DNA of 12,636 nucleotides from Candidatus Hodarchaeota archaeon (GCA_016839665.1 JAEOTU010000281.1:1-12636), one strand, 5' to 3'. Positions 1-7,798 are shown, numbered from the stretch's first letter. Numbers and translations: made by a program. The notes: a model not told the origin generated them from the sequence alone.

Positions 1-1
1 A

Positions 2-901
2 GGTTTAGGAGAACATATTGTATTAGTACAAGAGGTTGGAATGAATAAAAAACTACTAGAAGAAGTAGTTCAGGCTATCCCTTATTTCTATTGGATCAAT
101 TCAACATTTGGAAAATTCACAGGTATTCTATTCAATGCAATTTATTCATTAACCTCCCCAAAGAATACTGAGAAAATAATGAAAATAATAAAATCTAAAA
201 GAATTATTTCTGAGTATTTTCTTTTTAATATTACCAATTATATTGTTACTAAACCAGAATTATCTTATTTTGATCCTAAACACGGATGGATATGGGATTG
301 GGATGACTGGGGGAAGAAAATAAGGCAAGGAATGAAAAAAAAGGAGATAACGAAGGAAAAGTTTGACTGGGATGAAGAAACTAATGTGGCTGAATTTGAT
401 TCCAAGGATATTATCTTATTGCGTTGTATGAAACAGAAGGACTATTTTTCTCCAAAACAGTTGGGAGAGATATCAAATTTATCTACACGTCAAGTCAGGA
501 GAAGGATCAGAAGATTAGAAAAAGAGAACATAATAAAAGGATATATTTCGGCATTTACACCAGAATCATATTATAACGAGAATTTAACTTATTTCTTCTT
601 CGAGTTAAATGAACCAAGTGATTGGATTCTTTCTTTTTTCTATGAAATACCATACCAACTTGATATCTTTATGGAAACAAAGAACAAGTATTGTATTACG
701 TTTCGGGCTTCTTCAAAAGATTTTATAGGTTTTACTAAGAATATTGAACTTCTAAAGCCATTTTTCTCTTCTTCATTCCTGCAAGTAGTCCCATATGCAA
801 TCTCTGATCGTCACCATCTGTTTAAAGCGTACAATAGGCATATCAAGTCTTGGGAGACACCTATTGAAGAGTACATAAAATATGTAAAAGAATTAGTTTA
901 A
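2..901 (+). CDS. Tandem Lrp/AsnC-like transcriptional regulator, 5'-truncated by the window edge
   Basis: Likely DNA-binding one-component regulator. The frame is open to the first base, so the gene begins before the window. An in-frame ATG at 41 has a GAGGT at 32-36, but starting there would cut a strand off a repeated domain. Counting from that ATG, residues 120-170 form an AsnC-type winged helix: SPKQLGEISNLSTRQVRRR is helix-turn-helix followed by RRLEKENIIKGYISAF. It is flanked by two copies of an Lrp-like effector domain. GEHIVLVQEVG...EVVQAIPYFYWI before it aligns with LTYFFFELNEP...FYEIPYQLDIF after it, including the shared IPY, so the protein is an internal duplication. A first HTH is expected upstream, off the window. 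Effector ligand unknown. A 6-bp inverted repeat follows the stop codon. Family placement is probable; targets cannot be inferred. Confidence 0.7.
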   Translation, partial: GLGEHIVLVQEVGMNKKLLEEVVQAIPYFYWINSTFGKFTGILFNAIYSLTSPKNTEKIMKIIKSKRIISEYFLFNITNYIVTKPELSYFDPKHGWIWDWDDWGKKIRQGMKKKEITKEKFDWDEETNVAEFDSKDIILLRCMKQKDYFSPKQLGEISNLSTRQVRRRIRRLEKENIIKGYISAFTPESYYNENLTYFFFELNEPSDWILSFFYEIPYQLDIFMETKNKYCITFRASSKDFIGFTKNIELLKPFFSSSFLQVVPYAISDRHHLFKAYNRHIKSWETPIEEYIKYVKELV

Positions 902-902
902 C

Positions 903-924
903 CTGAATGACTTCCGGAATTCAG
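903..924 (+). repeat. Small inverted repeat after the Lrp-like gene
   Basis: CTGAAT (903-908) and ATTCAG (919-924) can pair across a 10-base loop that itself contains TTCCGGAA. It begins two bases past the stop codon. There is no T run directly after it, so it may be a 3'-end hairpin rather than a terminator. A T-rich stretch suitable for archaeal termination lies further on at about 1024-1034. Confidence 0.3.
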
Positions 925-1058
925 TGTGATATAAAACTATGATAAACAACTTTCAATTCTTTTGTTAAATCTGAAAAATCATCCAACTCCGACAAAAAGA
1001 ATAAAGTCGCCTCAACCCACACATTTTTTATTTAACATAAATTTCCGATAATGATTGA

Positions 1059-1676
1059 CTACTCTTTTAATGACTTTTTCCACTCGAGAATATCCTTGAT
1101 GGGGATTAAGATATGGGTACCAATATGTGTGATAGGAGAACCCTCTTTTAATTTCTCTATTTCTTCCATTGTGGCTTTTTCTTGTTCTTGATAGACTTGT
1201 AGTTTTTCTGGTGTAAGATCCACTCTTTTGATAAAAAAGTCTGAGTTAGTTTTGTCAAGTAATAAGTGCAAATTTTCTTTGAAGTATTTAATTGTCCATT
1301 CCAAAAGATTAGCCGTAACTGAGGATTGTGTTTTCACCCACCTCTCCATGATAGTAGCTGGATCCTTTTGTTTTGTTTCTTTCAGACCCAAGGGTGGAAA
1401 TGCATAAATTCTTTTGAGAACCTCATCATTCAGAGAAAAGTACCGTGTTTTCAATTTTCTTTTGTCTTCCTCTTTCTCATCCCACTTTACTACGCCCTTC
1501 TCAATCAACTTTCCTAGATGATGATTAATTGTCGTTTTCCCTCGGTTAAGATACAAACTAAGTTCTCTTACTGTTAAACTTGGATAAATACTCAAACAAA
1601 TATAAATTGCTAACCGTGTCTCATCTTTGAGGACATTAAAAATATCTTTTGTATCTTTATCAGTTAATATCTTCAT
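1059..1676 (-). CDS. ArsR-type winged-helix transcriptional regulator (module A)
   Basis: Predicted cytoplasmic DNA-binding regulator of about 205 residues. The N-terminal third is a classic ArsR-like winged helix: DIFNVLKDETRLAIYICL (helix 1), LTVRELSLYLNRGKTTINHHLGKLIEKGVV (helix-turn-helix, about residues 35-62), then a charged wing ending KTRYFSLN. No cysteine or histidine metal site like that of ArsR/SmtB proteins is evident. The rest is mostly helical and ends with PITHIGTHILIPIKDILEW, also conserved in the paralogue at 7797-8378. The frame opens GTG-ATG (1679, 1676). I chose ATG 1676 because it matches the paralogue's start and sits 7 bases after AGGA (1687-1684). It is divergent from the beta-helix operon, so control of that operon and of itself is the obvious inference. 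The ligand is unknown. Confidence 0.8.
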   Translation of the reverse strand: MKILTDKDTKDIFNVLKDETRLAIYICLSIYPSLTVRELSLYLNRGKTTINHHLGKLIEKGVVKWDEKEEDKRKLKTRYFSLNDEVLKRIYAFPPLGLKETKQKDPATIMERWVKTQSSVTANLLEWTIKYFKENLHLLLDKTNSDFFIKRVDLTPEKLQVYQEQEKATMEEIEKLKEGSPITHIGTHILIPIKDILEWKKSLKE

Positions 1677-1742
1677 CACGACGTCCTAATCGAGAATCCA
1701 CTGTCATTTTTTATTGCTATTAATTATACTTAATTAACTATT

Positions 1743-1751
1743 CTTTATAAG
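1743..1751 (-). promoter_or_regulatory. Candidate TATA box for the module A ArsR-like gene
   Basis: Read on the minus strand this is CTTATAAAG, a good archaeal TATA-like element. It would place transcription start near 1720, giving a leader of roughly 45 bases that contains the AGGA ribosome site. Assigned from motif and position only. Confidence 0.4.
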
Positions 1752-1771
1752 CAAATGCGTTAAAGCATAAG

Positions 1772-1779
1772 TATATAAA
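1772..1779 (+). promoter_or_regulatory. Candidate TATA box for the beta-helix operon
   Basis: TATATAAA, preceded by purine-rich AGCATAAG that could serve as BRE. Transcription would start near 1800-1803, leaving a leader of about 50 bases with AGGTGA at 1835-1840. The element lies 20 bases from the opposing minus-strand TATA box, so the two divergent promoters are close enough to be co-regulated. Confidence 0.45.
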
Positions 1780-1786
1780 GCTATAG

Positions 1787-1798
1787 TTCAATATTGAT
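1787..1798. promoter_or_regulatory. Putative operator TTCAATATTGAT (module A)
   Basis: A near-perfect palindrome (TTCAATATTGAA with one mismatch) sits between the plus-strand TATA box and the likely transcription start, where a bound protein would block initiation. The same core recurs three times in the divergent region of module B (8509-8548). Shared sequence in two promoter regions controlled by paralogous regulators is the evidence; binding is inferred. Confidence 0.4.
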
Positions 1799-1851
1799 TT
1801 AATGCTATTCATTTGGGTTTTTCGTTGATAATTTAGGTGAGATGAATAAAA

Positions 1852-4095
1852 TTGTCAAATGAGCACATTAAAACATTATCCTGTTCATTATTGTTTCTTA
1901 TAATTTTTGTTGTTCCAACATTTGTGTACATTGTTCACGATATAAGTTTGAATGATGTAAATCAATATGACATAATTAAACCTCGCATTAATATGCCTTA
2001 TCTTAATTTTCAAACAGATACAAGAAATAATAGTGAAGTCTCATTTAATGACTCATCACTCCCAGTCAACAGACACCATTCAATTGAATCTTCTCAACAA
2101 CTTTCACAAGATGATTTCTATCAGACGTTGATCTGGAATCATACGAATATCGAGATAAATAGTACAACTATCATCCCTTTCAAATCCCATATTATAATTG
2201 ATTCCTGTAATGTTTCGTTCCTCGTAAACGATACAGATGTCTATCTAGAAATAGGGCCTTTATCTGTTATTGAGATTTATAATTCTCATTTCTTCAAAAA
2301 CTCAAATTCTAACGGATCGTGTTATTTTCAAACTTTCGGTCTTTTTCTGTTAACAATCTCCAATTCCATTTTTGATTCATGCTATATTCATCTTTCAATG
2401 GGAGGTACAATCAATATTTTCAATTCTGTATTTTTAAATTTGGGTGATTCTCCAGAAGCTCAAGGATTTGTGATTGAGGAATCATCACTTAATATTGATA
2501 ATTCTGATTTCATCAATTGTTCTTCTGGGCTATATTTTGAGGATTGCTTTTCCGTAACAATTACTTCTTCTTTTTTCGATAATAATACTGACAGTGGAAT
2601 CACTGGAATGTTTTCAGGGTCAATTACTTTAACAAATAATACCTTTCGTTCTCATGAAGGTTCTAGCATAATGCTTAGGTATAGTAATCGGATAGAAATC
2701 TGGTTTTGTCAGTTCTATGACACTAGTCTTGCTATAGAGTTTCAATCTTGCTGGGATTTACTTGTTCAAGAGAATAAATTCAGAAATTTTGGACTTGGGA
2801 TAAAAGTTGGTACTGCACCAGGAGAATTTGGGAGATTCGGTCCTGCGTATATAGTCGAAAATGACCTCATCAATGGGACGTCCAATGGAATTTTCATAAA
2901 TGGCTCTAATATGTTACCTCCCACGCCAAGGCGTAGTTACTCATTCGGAGAAATAACTTATGCTAATGTATTTTGCATTGGGAATAATATCACAAATGTA
3001 GATACTGGTATTGAGTTTTATGGCTGGACTTTGATGGCAGAAGACAATACAATAACAAATATGCGTATTGGAGTTCAATGTGGAAAAATTGCTGGTATAC
3101 ATTTTTTTCCTGGAGAAAATATCACACTAACACACAATAGAATATCAGATTTTGAAGAGTATGGTGTAAGATTGGAAGATGAATGGAATGTGACTTTTCA
3201 CATAACTTTCAACAATATTACTCAATCTAACGGAACAGGAATTTACTTCAGAGGAACAGTGGGTGGATCGAATCACAGAGCAAGCATTGTTGGGAATATT
3301 ATTAATAATACAGGAATTGCTATCGAAGCTAGAACTGCTGTAAAACTTTCAGATTTGATGGACCTCTATTCTGGAGGAATGATAGCAGTTGATATATTCA
3401 GGAATGCTTTTCTAAATTGTGAAAGTTTCATTGAATTTGATCAATTATTATATCCAATCGAGGGCGTTATGTGGAACAGTGATTTTGTGGGGAATTATTG
3501 GGACGGATATAATGGAACAGACGAGGATCATAATCTTATTGGGGATAATTCCTTCCTAATATCTTCAGATCTGGGGTTAATTGACGAATTTCCTCTTCTT
3601 TCACTTGAAATGTTAAGGGTAGGACTAGGGAGCACACACCCAGAAGATGCTACAATCCTAGATTCTGAATTACCTACAGAAATGTCTTGGATAATTATCC
3701 CTTCGAATGATACCACTATTGAAGTCTTTATCAACGGTACACAAGTAAATCATTCGTACAACAACTTCATTACATTTTGTAATATGACCTTTACTAATGA
3801 TACAAAAGGACTTTACAATGTAACTTTAGCTCTCCGATCACTAATCGATAATTCTACTTACATAGATACTGTTTGGATCGAAGTTCAAGAGGAAGAATCA
3901 GCTGAAACCAATGACCAATTGTTACCATTCCTCACAATTATAGCTATCACTGGTGTAAGTTCGCCTATTGCCATTTGGTATATACGCTCACGTATTATGA
4001 AAAGATTGAATAGAAATAAACACTCCGAGCTATTAGAAAATGAATCCTTAATTGCTGTCCAAGAAGGAAATAGCTCTATAAAACAGGAAGGATAG
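1852..4095 (+). CDS. Membrane-anchored parallel beta-helix surface protein 1 (NosD-like)
   Basis: Predicted cell-surface protein of 747 residues. Domains in order: N-terminal hydrophobic export signal (about residues 8-27, LSCSLLFLIIFVV); a polar linker; a long right-handed beta-helix (about 65-545) of N-rich turns such as ITLTNNTF; the motif NYWDGYNGTDEDHNLIGD at 548-565, which resembles the NyWxdYxGxDxxxDgIGD end motif of archaeal NosD-like repeat proteins; an Ig-like beta domain (about 590-680); one membrane helix at 690-711; and a short basic cytoplasmic tail. I count about 26 extracellular N-X-S/T sequons, suggesting heavy glycosylation. The start is TTG 1852, 11 bases after GGTGA; the next ATG in frame would remove the signal. 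It is followed two bases later by a paralogue. The role may be adhesion or glycan binding; NosD copper-insertion function is not implied. Confidence 0.8.
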   Translation: MSNEHIKTLSCSLLFLIIFVVPTFVYIVHDISLNDVNQYDIIKPRINMPYLNFQTDTRNNSEVSFNDSSLPVNRHHSIESSQQLSQDDFYQTLIWNHTNIEINSTTIIPFKSHIIIDSCNVSFLVNDTDVYLEIGPLSVIEIYNSHFFKNSNSNGSCYFQTFGLFLLTISNSIFDSCYIHLSMGGTINIFNSVFLNLGDSPEAQGFVIEESSLNIDNSDFINCSSGLYFEDCFSVTITSSFFDNNTDSGITGMFSGSITLTNNTFRSHEGSSIMLRYSNRIEIWFCQFYDTSLAIEFQSCWDLLVQENKFRNFGLGIKVGTAPGEFGRFGPAYIVENDLINGTSNGIFINGSNMLPPTPRRSYSFGEITYANVFCIGNNITNVDTGIEFYGWTLMAEDNTITNMRIGVQCGKIAGIHFFPGENITLTHNRISDFEEYGVRLEDEWNVTFHITFNNITQSNGTGIYFRGTVGGSNHRASIVGNIINNTGIAIEARTAVKLSDLMDLYSGGMIAVDIFRNAFLNCESFIEFDQLLYPIEGVMWNSDFVGNYWDGYNGTDEDHNLIGDNSFLISSDLGLIDEFPLLSLEMLRVGLGSTHPEDATILDSELPTEMSWIIIPSNDTTIEVFINGTQVNHSYNNFITFCNMTFTNDTKGLYNVTLALRSLIDNSTYIDTVWIEVQEEESAETNDQLLPFLTIIAITGVSSPIAIWYIRSRIMKRLNRNKHSELLENESLIAVQEGNSSIKQEG

Positions 4096-4097
4096 AT

Positions 4098-6329
4098 ATG
4101 AAAAAGTATCGACATTTAACAAACATCTGTGTTATCAGTCTAATAGTGCTGAATTTAGTTATTATCAATGGAATGAGTAGTAAAACTACAGACCTAAAAA
4201 CTAGTCTGAATGGGTCAATTCAGGAAGACATGATAGAAAATAATATTGTTTCCCAGCCGAAGATTAGACACACGCCTAGTTATAAATTTCGACCCAGTAA
4301 TTTGAAGGTTTCTTTGAAATTAGATAACTCCCATCTTAAAACCAAGGAGCTATATCCACAGAAACTTTCGTTAGAGCAATTACCAGACTATTATCAGACG
4401 ATAATATGGAATAATACTAATATTGAGATAAATGACACCACCATCCTACCTTACAAATCTCATGTCATCATCGATTCCTGTAACGTTTCATTCCTCGCGA
4501 ATAATACAAATATTTATCTGGAAATTGGACCTGACTCTCTTATTGAGATTTCTAATTCTCGTTTTTTTAAAGATCCAAATTCAAACGGGTCATGTCTTTT
4601 TAAAACTGGCGGGATTTGTGAAATAAACATCTTTAATTCAGTATTTGAATCATGTTTCATTGATTTTTATTTATACAGTTCGATCAATATCTCTAATTCC
4701 GTTTTCTTGAATTTAGGGGATCGAAGGACGAAAGGACTTAGAATTTCTGATTCATCAGTAATGATTAATAATTCTCAATTTATCAATTCCTCCCCTGGAT
4801 TGTACTTTACCGATTGTGCTCCTGTAACGATTTCCTATTGTAATTTCGAAAATAACACAAATGAGGGAATCATTGGAGAGGCTTCAAATACAATAACAGT
4901 AGCGAATTCTACATTCCAGTCTCATCTGGGTTCTAGTATCAAGCTTCGCTATGGTGAAGTTCTTGAAATCCAGCACTGTCAGTTCTATGATAATAAGTTA
5001 CCAATCGAGCTCGAATCATGCGTGTGGTTATTTGTTCGAGAGAATATAATTAGAAATTTTGGGCTTGGAATAAAGATCCACAATGCACCTGGGGAATTTA
5101 TTACATATGGTTTGGCTTGGATCGAAGACAATAACTTCTTCAATGGAACTGGTAATGGAATCTTAATAGATGGTTCAGAAATGCCACCTAATACACCTAA
5201 TCTCCCTGGTTTCCCAACAGGAGCAATAACTTTTGCTAATGTAGTTTGTACTAATAATAATATCACTAATGTAGGATATACTGGAATCGAATTCTATGGA
5301 TGGTATTTAGTTGCAGAGAATAATACAATTACCAACGTACGGACTGGAATTCGATGTGGAAAAATCATGAGTGATACTTTCTTCCCTGGGACAAACATAA
5401 CACTATCAAACAATCGAATATCTTATTTTCAGGATTTTGGTGTAAGATTGGAAGATAATTGGATTATAGCCTTTAACATTACATCAAACAATATTTCTCA
5501 TTCCAACGGAACTGGAATTTCCTTCCATGGACAAGTAGGTGGGACAAATCAGCGAGCAAAATTAATTGGAAATATTATCAATGACACGAAGATTGGCATT
5601 AAAGGAACGAGTGCAAGGAGGTCTTTCAATGTTTATCACGGTAGATTGACTGATGTCGATATATACCGAAACGCCTTTGTAAACTGTGACACCTTTACTC
5701 AATTTGACACGGTTATGTATCCAATAACTAGTGTTTTTTGGGACAATGATTTCTGGGGGAATTACTGGGATGGATATAATGATCCAGATGAGGATAATAA
5801 TCTCATTGGTGATCATTTCTTTGTTTTATCCACAGAATTTGGTTTTGTTGACACAGCTCCTATTCTTTCACTTGATATTTTAACCAAAGAGCTGGCAAGC
5901 AATCACCCCAATGATAGGACGATTTTACGCTCAGAGCTCCCCTTGGGACTGGAATGGACAGTTACACCTCCAATTAACACGACAGTTGAAGTCTTTATCA
6001 ATAACACACAAGTGAATCACATATATAACAACTCTATCGCAAATATTACCTTTACTAATAGTAAAAAGGGATTTTACAATGTGACATTAGTTCTCCGATC
6101 ATTAACCGACAATTCTACTTATCAGGATACTGTTTGGGTCGAAGTAATAAAAGATGGATCCCCTGAAACCACTGACCTATTGCTACCATTCCTCGCCATT
6201 ATAGCTATCACTGGAGTGAGTTCTCCATTTGCGATTTGGTATTTACATCCTCGTATTAAGAAAAGATTGAATAAAATGGACGATGCTGAGTCAATAGCTG
6301 AATCAAGTGTAGGAAAGAATTCATCATGA
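4098..6329 (+). CDS. Membrane-anchored parallel beta-helix surface protein 2 (paralogue of the preceding gene)
   Basis: A 743-residue tandem paralogue of the 1852-4095 product with the same order: signal peptide (residues 1-26, ICVISLIVLNLVII), polar linker, beta-helix repeats, NYWDGYNDPDEDNNLIGD at 555-572, Ig-like beta domain (VEVFINNTQVNH...), membrane helix (about 694-716, LLPFLAIIAITGVSSPFAIW) and short charged tail. Long blocks such as CGKI, GVRLED and IAITGVSSP match exactly, while the N-terminal linker, the residue 600 region and the last 20 residues differ. Many N-X-S/T sequons are present. It starts 2 bases after the upstream stop, with GGAAGGA (4086-4092) as ribosome site inside the upstream gene, so translation is coupled. 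Its stop overlaps the next gene's start (ATGA, 6326-6329). Tandem duplication is seen; function is inferred only as surface-exposed. Confidence 0.8.
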   Translation: MKKYRHLTNICVISLIVLNLVIINGMSSKTTDLKTSLNGSIQEDMIENNIVSQPKIRHTPSYKFRPSNLKVSLKLDNSHLKTKELYPQKLSLEQLPDYYQTIIWNNTNIEINDTTILPYKSHVIIDSCNVSFLANNTNIYLEIGPDSLIEISNSRFFKDPNSNGSCLFKTGGICEINIFNSVFESCFIDFYLYSSINISNSVFLNLGDRRTKGLRISDSSVMINNSQFINSSPGLYFTDCAPVTISYCNFENNTNEGIIGEASNTITVANSTFQSHLGSSIKLRYGEVLEIQHCQFYDNKLPIELESCVWLFVRENIIRNFGLGIKIHNAPGEFITYGLAWIEDNNFFNGTGNGILIDGSEMPPNTPNLPGFPTGAITFANVVCTNNNITNVGYTGIEFYGWYLVAENNTITNVRTGIRCGKIMSDTFFPGTNITLSNNRISYFQDFGVRLEDNWIIAFNITSNNISHSNGTGISFHGQVGGTNQRAKLIGNIINDTKIGIKGTSARRSFNVYHGRLTDVDIYRNAFVNCDTFTQFDTVMYPITSVFWDNDFWGNYWDGYNDPDEDNNLIGDHFFVLSTEFGFVDTAPILSLDILTKELASNHPNDRTILRSELPLGLEWTVTPPINTTVEVFINNTQVNHIYNNSIANITFTNSKKGFYNVTLVLRSLTDNSTYQDTVWVEVIKDGSPETTDLLLPFLAIIAITGVSSPFAIWYLHPRIKKRLNKMDDAESIAESSVGKNSS

Positions 6330-6553
6330 CAAATCAATTACTCTTAGTAGAAACGATGCCACCATCTGCCAGATTGGTATATCATATTTTGCAGGCGAGT
6401 AAAATAATGAATACTAGCGAACTGAAATCTGAAACTCAATATTCAATTCGCACAATTCGTTATGCACTTCAACGGTTAATTAATGCTCACTTGGTTATTC
6501 AAGTTCCAGATATGACGGACACTCGTCGTAGCTACTACTCTATTCTGAGTTAA
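6326..6553 (+). CDS. Mini winged-helix DNA-binding protein (module A)
   Basis: A 75-residue protein that is essentially one winged helix: MPPSARLVYHILQA (helix 1), MNTSELKSET (helix 2), YSIRTIRYALQRLINAHLV (recognition helix), then a wing QVPDMTDTRRSYYSI. Short archaeal MarR/ArsR-like regulators with a T-(V/I)-R-Y-A-L-x-R-L recognition helix are a known type. It has no effector domain, so it may act as a simple repressor or activator or as a partner of a larger protein. The ATG overlaps the stop of the beta-helix gene by 4 bases and AGGAAAG (6311-6317) precedes it, so it is made together with the surface proteins. A close paralogue at 8627-8854 is clearly alike even at nucleotide level. Expected role: feedback control of this operon (inference). 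Confidence 0.8.
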   Translation: MTNQLLLVETMPPSARLVYHILQASKIMNTSELKSETQYSIRTIRYALQRLINAHLVIQVPDMTDTRRSYYSILS

Positions 6554-6570
6554 CTAAGTTTTAAGCTTAG
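6554..6570. terminator. Hairpin at the convergent gene junction
   Basis: CTAAG (6554-6558) pairs with CTTAG (6566-6570) around TTTTAAG, immediately after one stop codon and overlapping the stop of the opposing gene. With zero spacing between convergent genes, both transcripts must end inside or beyond this point. Weak stem, so low confidence. Confidence 0.25.
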
Positions 6571-7678
6571 ATTGACTGTACTCTGACGTGATTGTTAGTA
6601 AGAAGGGGATAGAAAAAATGACAAGATAAAAAATCGAATAAAGAATAAAATAATCAGGATAAACTCTCAAAGCAAGTGTATTAATCAATGTGGTTATAAT
6701 AACTTGTATTCCTATTAGAGTAAGCGCAATGATGAAAAATCCTATTGTTCCAAGTGTAATATTAGGTACAGAACGCTGCTTAATGGTTTTTACCCAATTC
6801 GAATCAGATTGCGCATTTAATATTGTGACAACGCTATAACTTATGAGTATTGCTCCCCCAATCACAACTAAGACGTTTATTATTGTCAGTATTAGTATTA
6901 GCGATTGATCTTGGAAAAAATATCCAAACTCGCCAACCAACCGATACGCATGATAAAGTGCATTGTATAGAATGGAAAAGAGAACATTCCGAGTTAAAAT
7001 ATAGATGGTACCAGTAGCAAGTCCAAATAAAAATGTAGACCAAATCCAAAAAATATTACCCAGCACATTCGGGATTCTGATAAAATCAGGGAGAAAAACA
7101 AAGATAAAACCCACACTCGATAATATTACCGCATGAAAAGGAGATAATCCCCGATCCTCCATCAGAGGTATCACTGTACGTCTATATATCAACTCTAAAA
7201 ACAATGGAAGGGCTATCAGTCTGTAGAGAAAAAATAATGATAGGAAAACGGGGTTTGATAATTGGTGATATGAAAATAGATAAAATGGAAATGCGAATTC
7301 GTAGAAATTTATCCTTACCCCGAGATAACCATATGAAACCATCAACAAAATCCTGAAAAAAATCGCGAAAAGAAACAAACCGCTAACAACTACAAAACCT
7401 GTTCTATTACCTTGTTTATAATCAGCATCTAACACATTGAGTCGCGGAATAAATACGAAATAGACAATTAGACATATCAAAAACGCTGATATATTAGGTA
7501 TCAACAAGGAATACAGCTCATAATCAAGAGGTATCTCTAGCTCATAGGTTAACCACTGTAAGATCCGGAGAGGCCAAAGAATTAACTCAAAGAGGAAAAA
7601 TCCTGTTGCGATGATCACTGCTGGCGTGAAGAAATTCAAGTAGCTGTTCTCGATTTCCACTATCTGTAATCGTCGCAT
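6554..7678 (-). CDS. Multi-pass membrane protein, degenerate CPBP (CAAX protease/Abi-like) family
   Basis: A 374-residue integral membrane protein with about eight to ten hydrophobic segments. Residues 155-245 have the CPBP layout: LELIYRRTVIPLMEDRGLS matches the EExxxR helix, SSVGFIFVFLP the FxxxH helix, then FLFGLATGTIYILTRNVLF and ILYNALYH the HxxxN helix. Key residues differ. The first glutamate is Leu161 (the second is kept as Glu162, with Arg166), the FxxxH histidine is Phe195, and the third motif reads Asn239-xxx-His243 instead of His-xxx-Asn. It is therefore probably not a standard Glu/His intramembrane protease and may be a pseudoenzyme or binding protein. The start is ATG 7678; a TATA-like AATATAAAAA at 7710-7701 would give a nearly leaderless mRNA. 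It abuts the convergent mini winged-helix gene with no spacer. Confidence 0.65.
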   Translation of the reverse strand: MRRLQIVEIENSYLNFFTPAVIIATGFFLFELILWPLRILQWLTYELEIPLDYELYSLLIPNISAFLICLIVYFVFIPRLNVLDADYKQGNRTGFVVVSGLFLFAIFFRILLMVSYGYLGVRINFYEFAFPFYLFSYHQLSNPVFLSLFFLYRLIALPLFLELIYRRTVIPLMEDRGLSPFHAVILSSVGFIFVFLPDFIRIPNVLGNIFWIWSTFLFGLATGTIYILTRNVLFSILYNALYHAYRLVGEFGYFFQDQSLILILTIINVLVVIGGAILISYSVVTILNAQSDSNWVKTIKQRSVPNITLGTIGFFIIALTLIGIQVIITTLINTLALRVYPDYFILYSIFYLVIFSIPFLLTITSEYSQSKLKT

Positions 7679-7700
7679 ACTAGGTCAATGATCCTGTTAG

Positions 7701-7710
7701 TTTTTATATT
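7701..7710 (-). promoter_or_regulatory. Candidate TATA box for the CPBP-like gene
   Basis: AATATAAAAA on the minus strand, centred about 28 bases before ATG 7678, with purine-rich sequence upstream. This spacing predicts a transcript starting within a few bases of the start codon, consistent with the lack of a close Shine-Dalgarno site. Confidence 0.4.
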
Positions 7711-7762
7711 ATTTCTGTTAATGGAGCATAAATTCTTGTTTTCCTATTTTTCTTTCAATATA

Positions 7763-7798
7763 AATTCACAGAACACCCCTAATTAATGATTGTGAATT
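7763..7798. repeat. 8-bp perfect inverted repeat at the end of the module B ArsR-like gene
   Basis: AATTCACA (7763-7770) and TGTGAATT (7791-7798) are exact reverse complements separated by 20 bases. The repeat includes the stop codon of the ArsR-like gene and lies about 50 bases upstream of the CPBP-like promoter. It could be a 3' hairpin of the regulator mRNA or a protein-binding site; no T run follows it. Confidence 0.4.

Noticed and set aside
41..43. ATG 41 as the true start of the Lrp-like gene, with GAGGT upstream
   Set aside because: The frame is open to base 2 and the upstream residues align with a beta strand of the second effector domain, so the ATG is more likely internal.
1326..1517. 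63-residue open frame antisense to the ArsR-like gene
   Set aside because: Low-complexity composition, no domain, fully inside a better supported gene.
3530..3546. Dockerin-like calcium site at DGYNGTDEDHNLIGD
   Set aside because: Acidic spacing resembles a calcium loop, but there is no paired second loop or F-hand helix; it fits the NosD-like end motif instead.
1852..6329. Assignment of the beta-helix proteins as NosD copper-insertion proteins of nitrous oxide reductase
   Set aside because: The similarity is to the repeat fold and end motif only; no nos genes are nearby and the membrane anchor and Ig-like domain point to a surface protein.
3528..6337. Several minus-strand open frames inside the beta-helix genes (3528-3734, 3885-4115, 4985-5266, 5562-5816, 6122-6337)
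   Set aside because: All are antisense to clearly coding repeat proteins; similar antisense frames at equivalent positions reflect the paralogy of the sense genes.
6834..7049. Minus-strand 71-residue frame inside the CPBP-like gene
   Set aside because: Overlaps in another frame of the same strand; no recognisable domain or start signal.
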